DNA of 64,000 nt, from the NCBI RefSeq assembly GCF_000718005.1, contig NZ_JODV01000022.1; one strand, given 5' to 3'. The translations under genes were made by a program, and so were the position numbers. Positions 45,319 to 53,446 of the stretch are shown in pieces (the first letter of the stretch is position 1; each line of letters opens with the position of its first letter). Below the pieces are notes generated by a model. The model worked only from the letters and a program-made list of their open reading frames with translations, ran no database searches and was not told where the DNA came from. This DNA is from Actinoalloteichus_B caeruleus (lineage in GTDB: Bacteria; Actinomycetota; Actinomycetes; Mycobacteriales; Pseudonocardiaceae).

Positions 45319-46352
45319 TGGCGGGAGTCGGCATCATCGGGACCGGTCGTGTTGTACGGAGCGTGCACCTCCCGGTGCTGCGGGAGCTGGCTGACCGGCT
45401 CCCCGTGGTCCACGCCGTGGCCGCGACACCCGACTCCGCGAGAACCGCCCTGGAGGGCGCTCAGATGAGCGCTCGGGCGGGGGTGGACGTGGCCGCCCTG
45501 CTCGACGACGAGGCGGTCGACGTCGTCGCGGTCTGCGGTCCGCACTGGACGCACGCCGATCACGTCGTCGCGGCCTGCGAGGCCGGCAAGCGGGTCGTGC
45601 TGTGCGAGAAGCCGCTCGCGCTGGGCGTCGAGGACGCCCGGCGGATCGCCACCGCCGCCGGCCGCGCCGGCACCCGGGTGCTGGTCGGGACCATGCACTC
45701 CTACGACCCCGCGTGGCGGGCGGCCCTGGGGCACGCGCGCCCCCGGCTGGGAGGAGCCCGGCGGGTGCGGGTCCGCGCCTGGGTGCCGCGCACCGAGGTG
45801 CTGGTCGCCCTGGCGTCCGGCTCCGCACCTCCACCCGCGCCGCCGGCGCCACCGCCCATCACCGACCCCTCGGCCCGCGCCGTCGTGCTCCGGTTCGCCC
45901 TGTTGGGGTTGGGTGTCCACACCGCGACCCACCTGCGGGCGCTCCTCCCGGAGGTGGACCGGGTGACCCACGCCAGGCTGCTGCCCTCCGGCGGCTACCT
46001 GCTGGGGCTGGCCGGCCCGGGCGGCACCGCCGTCCTCTCCGGGTTCTCCGCCGGGGACTGGCGGCGGCCGGACTGGCATGTGGACGCCCGAGGCGAGGGA
46101 GGCCGGCTGCGGGTCGACCTGCCCTCCTCCTACCTGCGCGCCGGGTCCGCCACGGCGCGCTGGACGGCGGCGGGGGAGACCCGGCGCTGGTCCACCCCGC
46201 TCGACGGGTACCGGGCGATGTGGGAGAACGTGGCCGAGGTCGCCGCCGGCACCGCCGAACCGGTGCTGCCCCTGGAGGAGGCCGTCGCGGACCTGGACTA
46301 CCTGCTCGGGATCGCCGACGCGGCCGCGCCCCTGCTCGGGGACCCGTCGTGA
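45318..46352 (+). CDS. Gfo/Idh/MocA-family NAD(P)-dependent oxidoreductase
   Basis: A 344-residue protein. The Rossmann start is GVGIIGTGRVVRSVHLPVL, and the family catalytic motif EKPL is present in VLCEKPLALG. The C-terminal alpha/beta domain carries the substrate histidine region (GVHTATHLRALLPEV). It starts at ATG 45318, sharing a base with the GMC stop. It probably acts on the keto-sugar made by the GMC enzyme; the substrate is not known. Confidence 0.88.
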   Translation: MAGVGIIGTGRVVRSVHLPVLRELADRLPVVHAVAATPDSARTALEGAQMSARAGVDVAALLDDEAVDVVAVCGPHWTHADHVVAACEAGKRVVLCEKPLALGVEDARRIATAAGRAGTRVLVGTMHSYDPAWRAALGHARPRLGGARRVRVRAWVPRTEVLVALASGSAPPPAPPAPPPITDPSARAVVLRFALLGLGVHTATHLRALLPEVDRVTHARLLPSGGYLLGLAGPGGTAVLSGFSAGDWRRPDWHVDARGEGGRLRVDLPSSYLRAGSATARWTAAGETRRWSTPLDGYRAMWENVAEVAAGTAEPVLPLEEAVADLDYLLGIADAAAPLLGDPS

Positions 46353-47119
46353 CCGGCCCGGTCACGGTGGCGCTGGGCGGCGACCCTGGCGCGGACGAGT
46401 GGCACCGGCGGGCCCTGGCCGGCCTCGGTGGCGCGTTCCGGGTGGTGGCGGGACCGGCCGGGGCCGAGGTCCTGCTGGTCGACTGCGGCGTCCCCGGCTG
46501 GTCCGACCGGCTCCGGGAGCGCTCCGACCGCACCCGCGTGGTCGTCCTCTCCCGGCCCGTCGCAGCCGCCCTGCCCCTCGTTGAGGGCCTGACGGCCAGG
46601 TCGGTGCGCTGCGTGCTCGACGCTCCCCGGCCCACCCTCCCGGGCTGGGCCGCCCGTGCTCCGGGCGGTCGGCTCCCGCTGGCCGGTGCGGAACTGCTCG
46701 ACCTCGACATCCGCCTCCCGGCAGGCGATGCGCACACGGCCCTGGCGACCCAGCTCGCCGTGGCGCGCGGGCTGGTCCCGGGCCTCGGCGCGCTGGCACC
46801 CGTCGAACTCCGACCCGACGGGTACTCCCTGGTGTCCCACCGGGCGGACCACGACGTCCTGCTCACCGGCGGCGTCGACGGGGACGGGCCGGTGCTCGTG
46901 CTCGACGCCGTCGGGTCCGCCGTGCGCTGGTCGGTGACCCTCGGCCCCCGCTCGACCCTGGTCCGGCACGATCCCGCCGGTGTCCGGTGCGACGCGCTGC
47001 CCGAGGTCAACGACCGTCGCGGCCTGTGGGAGGCGGTCCGGGCGGTCCTCGCCTCCGGGGCGCCGAGCCCCCTCGACACCCTCCCCGTCCTCCAGGAGAC
47101 CGCCGCGCTGCTCAGATGA
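46349..47119 (+). CDS. Uncharacterised protein coupled to the oxidoreductase
   Basis: A 256-residue protein that I do not recognise with confidence. It starts TVALGGDPGADEWHRRALAGL, has a Rossmann-like first half (AEVLLVDCGVPGW, TRVVVLSRP) and a C-terminal end, NDRRGLWEAVRAVLASGAPSP, that resembles the end of Gfo/Idh proteins. It may be a degenerate partner of the preceding oxidoreductase lacking the EKP catalytic lysine. GTG 46349 overlaps the upstream stop by 4 nt, so the products are made together. Last gene of the six-gene operon. Confidence 0.7.
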   Translation: MTGPVTVALGGDPGADEWHRRALAGLGGAFRVVAGPAGAEVLLVDCGVPGWSDRLRERSDRTRVVVLSRPVAAALPLVEGLTARSVRCVLDAPRPTLPGWAARAPGGRLPLAGAELLDLDIRLPAGDAHTALATQLAVARGLVPGLGALAPVELRPDGYSLVSHRADHDVLLTGGVDGDGPVLVLDAVGSAVRWSVTLGPRSTLVRHDPAGVRCDALPEVNDRRGLWEAVRAVLASGAPSPLDTLPVLQETAALLR

Positions 47120-47451
47120 GCGGCGGACGGCGCGGCGCTCGGCGGGCCGCGACGGCGCGGGTACGGCCATCTCCCAGAACCGGTTGCTCCGTTCGGAGTC
47201 CGTCATTGCTCCGTTGGGGCCCGTACGAATGCGGGAGCAGGTGGTTGAGGACCGAACCAAAGGGGGACGGGACCACAAGGTTAGGCGACAGGAACGTGCT
47301 CGCGTTGCCGCTCTCCGTGATCGCTTCATAGGATCGGCGCGACGATCACCGGTGATCTTGGAGCCCGTTCCGACTCCCTGACCCCGGCTCGTGAAGCTCC
47401 GACGGCGAGGGGGAATCGCGGGTTCGCGTGCTGGCGGGAAAAGGAGGCAGT
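47120..47451. promoter_or_regulatory. Promoter region of the LuxR/LAL regulator operon
   Basis: This 332-base gap has lower GC in its first half and a perfect 14-bp palindrome, GATCACCGGTGATC, at 47344-47357, about 95 bases before the PAS-LuxR start. It also contains AAAGGAGG (47440-47447), the ribosome site of that gene. It likely carries the promoter of the four regulator genes. Confidence 0.5.
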
Positions 47452-48159
47452 GTGTCCGAGACCGATGTCCGCACCCCGGACCTGGCCGAGCTGGACGCGA
47501 CCGGCACCCACCCCGAGGTGGACCCGCCGCCCGACCGCACCGACGTTCCCCCCGGCCTCTTCCACACCCTCCTGGAATCCTCCACCCTCTGCATCGCCTG
47601 GTCCGACCTCACCCTGAGGGTGCTCGGCGTCAGCCACGAGTTCTCCCAGGTGGTGCGACGACCTCCCGGCCAGGTGCGGGGCCACGACATCGCCGCCCTC
47701 GTCGAGCCCGGCTTCGCCGTCGACATCCGCCGCCGCGCCGAACACCTCGCCGACGGCAGCGCCACCCGCTTCACCGAGGACGTGCTGATCCGCCGCGCCG
47801 ACGGCGCCCTCGTCCCCGGCCACCTCACCGGCACCGCCCTGTGCGGGGCCGACGACCAACCCCGCATGCTCGTCGTCGTGTTCACCCCGGAACGGGGCGA
47901 GCGGCCCGGCGGACGGGGGGAACCGCGGCTCAGCCGCGCCGGCAGCCGCGTGCTCGAGGCCGTCGCCGCCGGCCAGTCCACGGCGTGGATGTCGGCCCAC
48001 CTCTACCTCAGCCGGCAGGGCGTCGACTACCACGTCCGCACCCTGATGCGGAAGCTGGACGTGCCCAACCGGCCGGCGCTGGTCTCCAAGGCCTACAGCC
48101 TCGGCATGTTGCGCCCGGGAGCCTGGCCACCCCGAGTCGCCCCGGAATGGGTCCGGTGA
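47452..48159 (+). CDS. PAS-LuxR family transcriptional regulator
   Basis: A 235-residue protein with an N-terminal PAS domain (about 45-150, LFHTLLESSTLCIAWSDLTL) and a C-terminal LuxR-type helix-turn-helix (about 165-225, SRQGVDYHVRTLMRKL). This is the architecture of PimM-type pathway regulators of antifungal and other clusters. GTG 47452 is chosen over GTG 47428 because AAAGGAGG lies just upstream of it. It is the first gene of a regulator operon and could control the glycoside operon to its left; the target is inference. Confidence 0.87.
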   Translation: MSETDVRTPDLAELDATGTHPEVDPPPDRTDVPPGLFHTLLESSTLCIAWSDLTLRVLGVSHEFSQVVRRPPGQVRGHDIAALVEPGFAVDIRRRAEHLADGSATRFTEDVLIRRADGALVPGHLTGTALCGADDQPRMLVVVFTPERGERPGGRGEPRLSRAGSRVLEAVAAGQSTAWMSAHLYLSRQGVDYHVRTLMRKLDVPNRPALVSKAYSLGMLRPGAWPPRVAPEWVR

Positions 48160-50927
48160 TCGTCGGGCGCGAGCGGGAGTTCGACCAGCTCGCCGCCCAC
48201 ACCGACCACGTCCGCGCCGGCCTGGCCCGGCTCGTCGTCGTCACGGGAGCCGCCGGCACCGGCCGCACCGTCGTCCTCGACACCCTCCGCCGGCGACTCG
48301 CCGCCGACTTCACCGTCCTCCGGGCGGCCTGCCGACCCTCCTCCGCCACCCGCCACCGCGGCACCGTCCACGCGCTGCTCGCCCCCCTCGGACACCACCC
48401 GGGGCCCGCCGACGCCGGCGACGACACCCACGAGGCCCTGCACGCCCCCTACCGGCGGGTCAGCCAGCTGATGCGCCACCGCCCGCTCGCCCTCGTCATC
48501 GACGACGCCCAGTGGTGCGATGCCGCGTCGCTGCGCTGGCTGGACTTCCTCCTCCGGCGGACCACCCGGGGACCGCTGCTGGTCGTCCTCGGCTGGCACG
48601 ACGCCGTCCGCGCCCCGGCCGACCCGGTGCTCACCCGCCTGCTGCGCGGCCCCGGCGCCGCTGGCCTGCCCCTCCCACCGCTGACCGAACCCGCCGTGGC
48701 CGAACTGGTCCGCGAGGCGTTCGACGGCCCCGGCACCCCGAGCTTCGTGCGCCGCTGCCACGACCTCACCGGAGGCAACCCGGCACTGCTGCGGCGGCTG
48801 CTCGACGAACTCCACACGGCCGGGATCACCCCGGACGACCGCGACGCGCACCGGGTGACCGAGCTGGGAGCCGAGGTCCGTCGGCGATCAGCCCTGATCC
48901 GCCTCGACACCCTGCCCGACCACGTCCGGGTGGTCGCGAGGGCCCTGGCCGTGCTGGAGGACCCCGGACCCGGGGCCACCCCCGGGATCGGGCTGGTGGC
49001 CGCGCTCGCCGGCGTCCCGGAACACGTCGCCAGCCATGCCATGACCGCACTGGCGCGGGCCGGGCTCGTCACCGGCGGCCGGTTCACCCACACCACCGGC
49101 CGGCTGGCCGTGTTGACCGCGCACCCCGCCGACGAACTGCCACGCCTGCGGGACCGGGCCGCCCGCCTGCTCAACGACGCCGGCCGCCCCGCCGAGGAGG
49201 TCGCCCTGCGACTGCTCGAACGGAACGGCCCCCTCGAACCGTGGATGACCGGGGTGTTCCGGGAGGCCGCCGACGCGGCCCGCCGCCGCGGCGCCCCCGA
49301 GGACGCCGCCAGCTACCTCGCCAGGGTGCTGGCCGCCGGCGGGCCGCTCACCCCACCGGTGCAACTGCGCATCGAGCTGGCCCGCCCGCTGGCCCAGGTG
49401 GACCCCGCCGCCGCCCTCGCCCACCTCGCCCCCGCCCTCGCCGGAACCACCGGGGCGCGGGACCGCGCCAGCCTCGCCGTCCAGGTAGGACTGACGGCCG
49501 TCAGCGCGCAACGCGCCCCGGAGGGGACCCGGGTGCTCGCCGACGCACGAGCCGAACTCATCGCCGCGGTGGGCGACAACCCGGGACCCACCGACCGGGA
49601 GCTGCGCGCCCAGGTGGAGTCCACCCTCCTGCTCACCGGCATCCAGGAGGCCAGCACCCTGGCGGAGACCCGGGCACTGGCCCGGAGCATCCCCGCCCCG
49701 CCGGGGCGCACCCCCGGGGAACGCCAGCTCCTGGGAGTCCTGGCCGCCCTCGACGCGGGCGGGGGAACCGACCTGCCGCGCAGCCTCGACCTCGCCGAAC
49801 GGGCCGTGCGGGTCCCCGAGGGCACCGGGGACTGGGCACTGGTCAGCGCCACCTTCGCCCTGCACCTCGCCGACGAGCTGCCCACCGCGCTGACCGTGCT
49901 CGACCGGCTCACCGACCCCGCCCGCAGACGGACCCACTCCGGAACCCTCAGCGTCGCCCTCGCCAACCGGGCCCACGTGCTCTTCGCCGCCGGACGCGTC
50001 CGGGACGCCGTCGCCGACGCCCGCGACGCGGCCGAGGCGGCCGCCCGCAACCCCCGGCGCACCAGGGCCGCCTGGCCGAACACCATGCTCGCCGTGACCC
50101 TCGTCGCCCACGGCGACCTCCCCGGAGCCGAACGCGCGCTGCTGCTCGCCCGCCGCCCCGGGGCCGACCGGGTCGTGTGGAACCACCCCTACCACCTGCT
50201 GGCCCGGGGACGAGCCCGCTGGCAGAGCGGCGACACCGAAGGCGCCCTGCACCACCTGCGGCGCTGCGGCGACCACCTCGACCGGACCGGTATCACCAAC
50301 CCCCTGTTCGCGACCTGGTGGGTGGACGCCACCGCGATCCTCGTCGAACTCGGCCGGCGCACCGAGGCCGGTGAACTGGCCCACCGGCAGCACGAGCGGG
50401 CCCTGCGCTGGGGCGCGCCCCGCGCCATCGGCCTCGGGCTGACCGCCCGGGGACTGGCCGAGTCCGGGCGCCGCGCGGTGGCCCTGCTGTCCGACGCGGT
50501 GGACCTGCTCGCCACCTCCCCGGCGCGGCTGTGCCTGGCCAACGCCCGCTTCCGGCTGGGGGAGGCGCTGCTGCGGGTCGGCCGGAACCGGCAGGCCCGC
50601 GAACACCTGCGCGCCGCCCTCGACCTGTCCACCCAGTGCGGGTCCCAGGCGCTGTTCCTCGCCGCGAGCCGCCGCCACGCCGCCGCCGGCGGCCGCCGGC
50701 GCTCCACCGGACCCGCCGCCGTGGACCTCCTCACCGGCGCCGAACGGCGGGTCGCCGCCCTGGCCTCCGCCGGCCACACCAACCGCGAGATCGCCGACGC
50801 GCTGTTCGTGACGGTCCGGACCGTCGAGGTGCACCTCACCAACACCTACCGCAAGCTCGACGTGCCAGGGCGGGCCGCGCTGCGCGCCGTCCTCCCCGAA
50901 CCCGACCCGACCGGCCAACACCGATGA
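48147..50927 (+). CDS. LAL-family (large ATP-binding LuxR) regulator
   Basis: A 926-residue protein. An N-terminal AAA-type ATPase starts IVGREREFDQL. The P-loop is GAAGTGRT with Arg in the usual Lys position, and Walker B is LALVIDDAQWCD. A long alpha-helical TPR-like middle follows, and the C-terminal LuxR HTH is LTGAERRVAALASAGHTNREIAD...VEVHLTNTYRKL. ATG 48147 is used; GTG 48156, which overlaps the previous stop as GTGA, is an equally good start. LAL proteins are activators of secondary metabolism or sugar use. It is the first of three tandem paralogues. Confidence 0.87.
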   Translation: MGPVIVGREREFDQLAAHTDHVRAGLARLVVVTGAAGTGRTVVLDTLRRRLAADFTVLRAACRPSSATRHRGTVHALLAPLGHHPGPADAGDDTHEALHAPYRRVSQLMRHRPLALVIDDAQWCDAASLRWLDFLLRRTTRGPLLVVLGWHDAVRAPADPVLTRLLRGPGAAGLPLPPLTEPAVAELVREAFDGPGTPSFVRRCHDLTGGNPALLRRLLDELHTAGITPDDRDAHRVTELGAEVRRRSALIRLDTLPDHVRVVARALAVLEDPGPGATPGIGLVAALAGVPEHVASHAMTALARAGLVTGGRFTHTTGRLAVLTAHPADELPRLRDRAARLLNDAGRPAEEVALRLLERNGPLEPWMTGVFREAADAARRRGAPEDAASYLARVLAAGGPLTPPVQLRIELARPLAQVDPAAALAHLAPALAGTTGARDRASLAVQVGLTAVSAQRAPEGTRVLADARAELIAAVGDNPGPTDRELRAQVESTLLLTGIQEASTLAETRALARSIPAPPGRTPGERQLLGVLAALDAGGGTDLPRSLDLAERAVRVPEGTGDWALVSATFALHLADELPTALTVLDRLTDPARRRTHSGTLSVALANRAHVLFAAGRVRDAVADARDAAEAAARNPRRTRAAWPNTMLAVTLVAHGDLPGAERALLLARRPGADRVVWNHPYHLLARGRARWQSGDTEGALHHLRRCGDHLDRTGITNPLFATWWVDATAILVELGRRTEAGELAHRQHERALRWGAPRAIGLGLTARGLAESGRRAVALLSDAVDLLATSPARLCLANARFRLGEALLRVGRNRQAREHLRAALDLSTQCGSQALFLAASRRHAAAGGRRRSTGPAAVDLLTGAERRVAALASAGHTNREIADALFVTVRTVEVHLTNTYRKLDVPGRAALRAVLPEPDPTGQHR

Positions 50928-53446
50928 ACCCAGACCAGCCCGCCGCGCCGCCGGCGACCTCCGCCGCGTCCGTGCTCACCGGACGGCGCCACTGGCAGGA
51001 CCAGGCCGCCAGGGCGCACCTGCTCGACCGCGCCCCCCAACTGGCGATCCTGCGCCGGATCGTCTCCCAACTCCTCGCCTCCACCCCGTCGGTCGGGGTC
51101 GTCGAGGGAACCCCCGGCAGCGGGCGCTCCGCGCTGCTGCTGCACGCGGCCGCCGCCGCCGAACGGCGCGGCGCCAGGGTCGTGCTCGCCAGGGGGACAC
51201 CCGCCGAGACCCGGCTGCGGCACGGCATCACCTCCCAACTGCTCGGCGCGCTCACCCCACCCGGCAGTTCCCTGTGGACCTCGCCGGTGTGGACCGACCC
51301 CGACCGCGACGCCGAACTCGTCCCGCTGCTGTGCCGGGACTTCCTCTCCGTCGCACGCCAACAACCCCTGCTGGTCGTCGTGGACGACGCCCACTGGGCC
51401 GACCGGTGGTCGGTGGGCTGGCTCGGCGCGCTCCGCAGGCGCCTGCGGGACGTCCCACTGGCACTGCTGCTCGCCGGCGACACCGGAGCCGTGCCGCTGT
51501 CCCCCCGCGCCGAGGGCGCGCCGCACGGCCCGGACCGGGTCACCGCGCCACACCTGCTCGCCGTGGGTCCGCTGACCCCCGAGAGCGTCCGGACCGCCCT
51601 CGGGCGGGCCGGTGCGCCCGCGCCCGAGACGCTCGCGCGGGCGGCGACCGACGCCACCGGCGGCAACCCCTGGTTGCTCGACGTCCTCCGCCGCCACCTC
51701 GGATCCGCCAGCGTCCCCCCGGAGGACCTCGCGGCCACCGACGTGTGGCGTGTCGTCGCGGCCGCCCACGGCGACCGCGTCACCCGGCTCGCCGCGACCC
51801 TGGAGGCCGAACCGGCGGGACTGCTCCGCGCGCTCGCCGCCACCGGGGGCCGCCTGCCGTTCCGGCTCGTCGCCGCACTCGCCGGCCTCCGCGACGCCTC
51901 CGAGCGCGTCGTCCTCGACCGGCTCGCCGGAATGGGCCTCGTCCGGGGTCGCGGCGGCCCCGATGACCGCCCCGACGTGGTCGGACCGATCGTCCGCGAC
52001 CGCGTGCTCGCCGAGATGCCCACCCACGACCGGGAGGACCTGTACGCGCGGGCCGCCGACCTCGGCCACCGGTCCGCCGTGGACGACGTCGACGTCGCCG
52101 AACTCCTGATGCGCGCCCCACCCGGCGGCGGGGGCTGGGCCGTCGGGGTGCTGCGACGCGCCGCCCACCAGGCCCGCGCGACCGGCCACCCCGACGACGC
52201 CGCCCGCTACCTCGACCGGGCGCTGCGGGAACCCCTGGCCCCGACGACGCGGGTCAACACCCTGATCGAACGGGCGGCGGTCAGCGCCACGGCGGACACG
52301 GGAGAGCGCTACCTCGCCGACGTCCTCGCCGACGCCGGCGGTGGACGAGCCCCCGGCGAGGCGACCCTGCGCGCGGCCGACCTGCTGCTGGCCGGGGGAC
52401 GCGGACGCACCGCCTACTGGCAGCTGTCCGCGCTCGCCGACGCCCACCACGCCGACACCACCCCCGAGGAGATCCACGCGCCGTTCACGGCGTTGTGCCA
52501 GCTCGCCCACGCCACCCAACGCGGTGAACCCGGCGGGCTCGTCGAGCTCGCCCCACCCCCGCTGCCACCGGACCCCGGCGACCCCGCGCGGAGCGCGGCG
52601 CTCGCCCACGCCCTCGCCGTGGCCGGAGTGGACCTGACCAGGACGGTGGACCTCGCCCGCAGGGCACTGTCCCCCAACGGGCAGCCGGCCACCAGCGCAC
52701 CCCTCACCGCCGCCCTGACCGCCCCCCGGTTGGCCGCCGCCCGCGCGCTGTCCCTCGCGGGCCGGGACGAGGAGGCCCTCGACGCCATCGACACCGTCCT
52801 GGCCGAGGCCCGCCGCCAGGCCCCGTCCTGGGTGGTCGCCCGGGTGCTGACCGTCCGAGCCGGAACCGCGCTGCGCGCCGCACTGCCCGCCGAGGTCGAC
52901 CGGACGCTGGCCCTGATCAGCGACGCCCTGCCGGCCGTGCGACGGTCGAGGAGCCTCGCCGCCCAGGTGGCCTCGGTGCGGGCCCTCCACCACCTCGACG
53001 TGGGTGACGTGGCCGACGCGGAGCGGGCGCTCCGCACCTGTCCCCCCGACGTCACGATCGGCGGGGAGATCGGAGCCAGGGTGCTCTACACCCGAGGTCG
53101 GCTCAGCCTCGCCCTCGGCGAGCCGGGGAAGGCGCTCGCCGACCTCCGCCAGTGCGGCTGGCGGCTGTTGGCCCGCCAGGAACCCAACCCGGCGCTGCTG
53201 CCGTGGCGCGGACACACCGCCACCGCCTGCCTGGCCACCGGCGACGTCGCGCAGGCCACCCGGCTCTTCGACGAGGAACGGGAGCTGGCCGGCAGGTGGG
53301 GAGCGCCGGCGCCGCTGCGGCGCACCGAGGAGCTCGCCGCACGGGCGTGGTCGACGCTGCACCGCACGCGACGCCGTGACCTCGTCGAACCCGGGTACCC
53401 ACTCGGTCGCCGCTCGGGGGAACCGGGGCGGGAGGACGTGCGGTGA
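50924..53446 (+). CDS. LAL-like ATPase lacking the LuxR DNA-binding domain
   Basis: An 840-residue paralogue of its neighbours. The ATPase part has the P-loop GTPGSGRS (again Arg for Lys) and Walker B LLVVVDDAHWAD, followed by 500 residues of helical repeats. The C-terminus ends RTRRRDLVEPGYPLGRRSGE with no helix-turn-helix, so it is about 70-100 residues shorter than a full LAL. The ATG overlaps the upstream stop (ATGA) and its own stop overlaps the next gene by 4 nt, so there is no room for a lost HTH; the domain is absent rather than frameshifted. It might form mixed complexes with the two flanking LAL proteins, or act as a signal sensor. Confidence 0.83.
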   Translation: MNPDQPAAPPATSAASVLTGRRHWQDQAARAHLLDRAPQLAILRRIVSQLLASTPSVGVVEGTPGSGRSALLLHAAAAAERRGARVVLARGTPAETRLRHGITSQLLGALTPPGSSLWTSPVWTDPDRDAELVPLLCRDFLSVARQQPLLVVVDDAHWADRWSVGWLGALRRRLRDVPLALLLAGDTGAVPLSPRAEGAPHGPDRVTAPHLLAVGPLTPESVRTALGRAGAPAPETLARAATDATGGNPWLLDVLRRHLGSASVPPEDLAATDVWRVVAAAHGDRVTRLAATLEAEPAGLLRALAATGGRLPFRLVAALAGLRDASERVVLDRLAGMGLVRGRGGPDDRPDVVGPIVRDRVLAEMPTHDREDLYARAADLGHRSAVDDVDVAELLMRAPPGGGGWAVGVLRRAAHQARATGHPDDAARYLDRALREPLAPTTRVNTLIERAAVSATADTGERYLADVLADAGGGRAPGEATLRAADLLLAGGRGRTAYWQLSALADAHHADTTPEEIHAPFTALCQLAHATQRGEPGGLVELAPPPLPPDPGDPARSAALAHALAVAGVDLTRTVDLARRALSPNGQPATSAPLTAALTAPRLAAARALSLAGRDEEALDAIDTVLAEARRQAPSWVVARVLTVRAGTALRAALPAEVDRTLALISDALPAVRRSRSLAAQVASVRALHHLDVGDVADAERALRTCPPDVTIGGEIGARVLYTRGRLSLALGEPGKALADLRQCGWRLLARQEPNPALLPWRGHTATACLATGDVAQATRLFDEERELAGRWGAPAPLRRTEELAARAWSTLHRTRRRDLVEPGYPLGRRSGEPGREDVR

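Noticed and set aside
39820..47119. Treating the glycosyltransferase operon as part of the bipyridine cluster
   Set aside because: It is separated by about 20 kb of unrelated genes (L36, radical enzyme, prp operon) and has its own regulators; no sequence evidence ties it to the bipyridine product.
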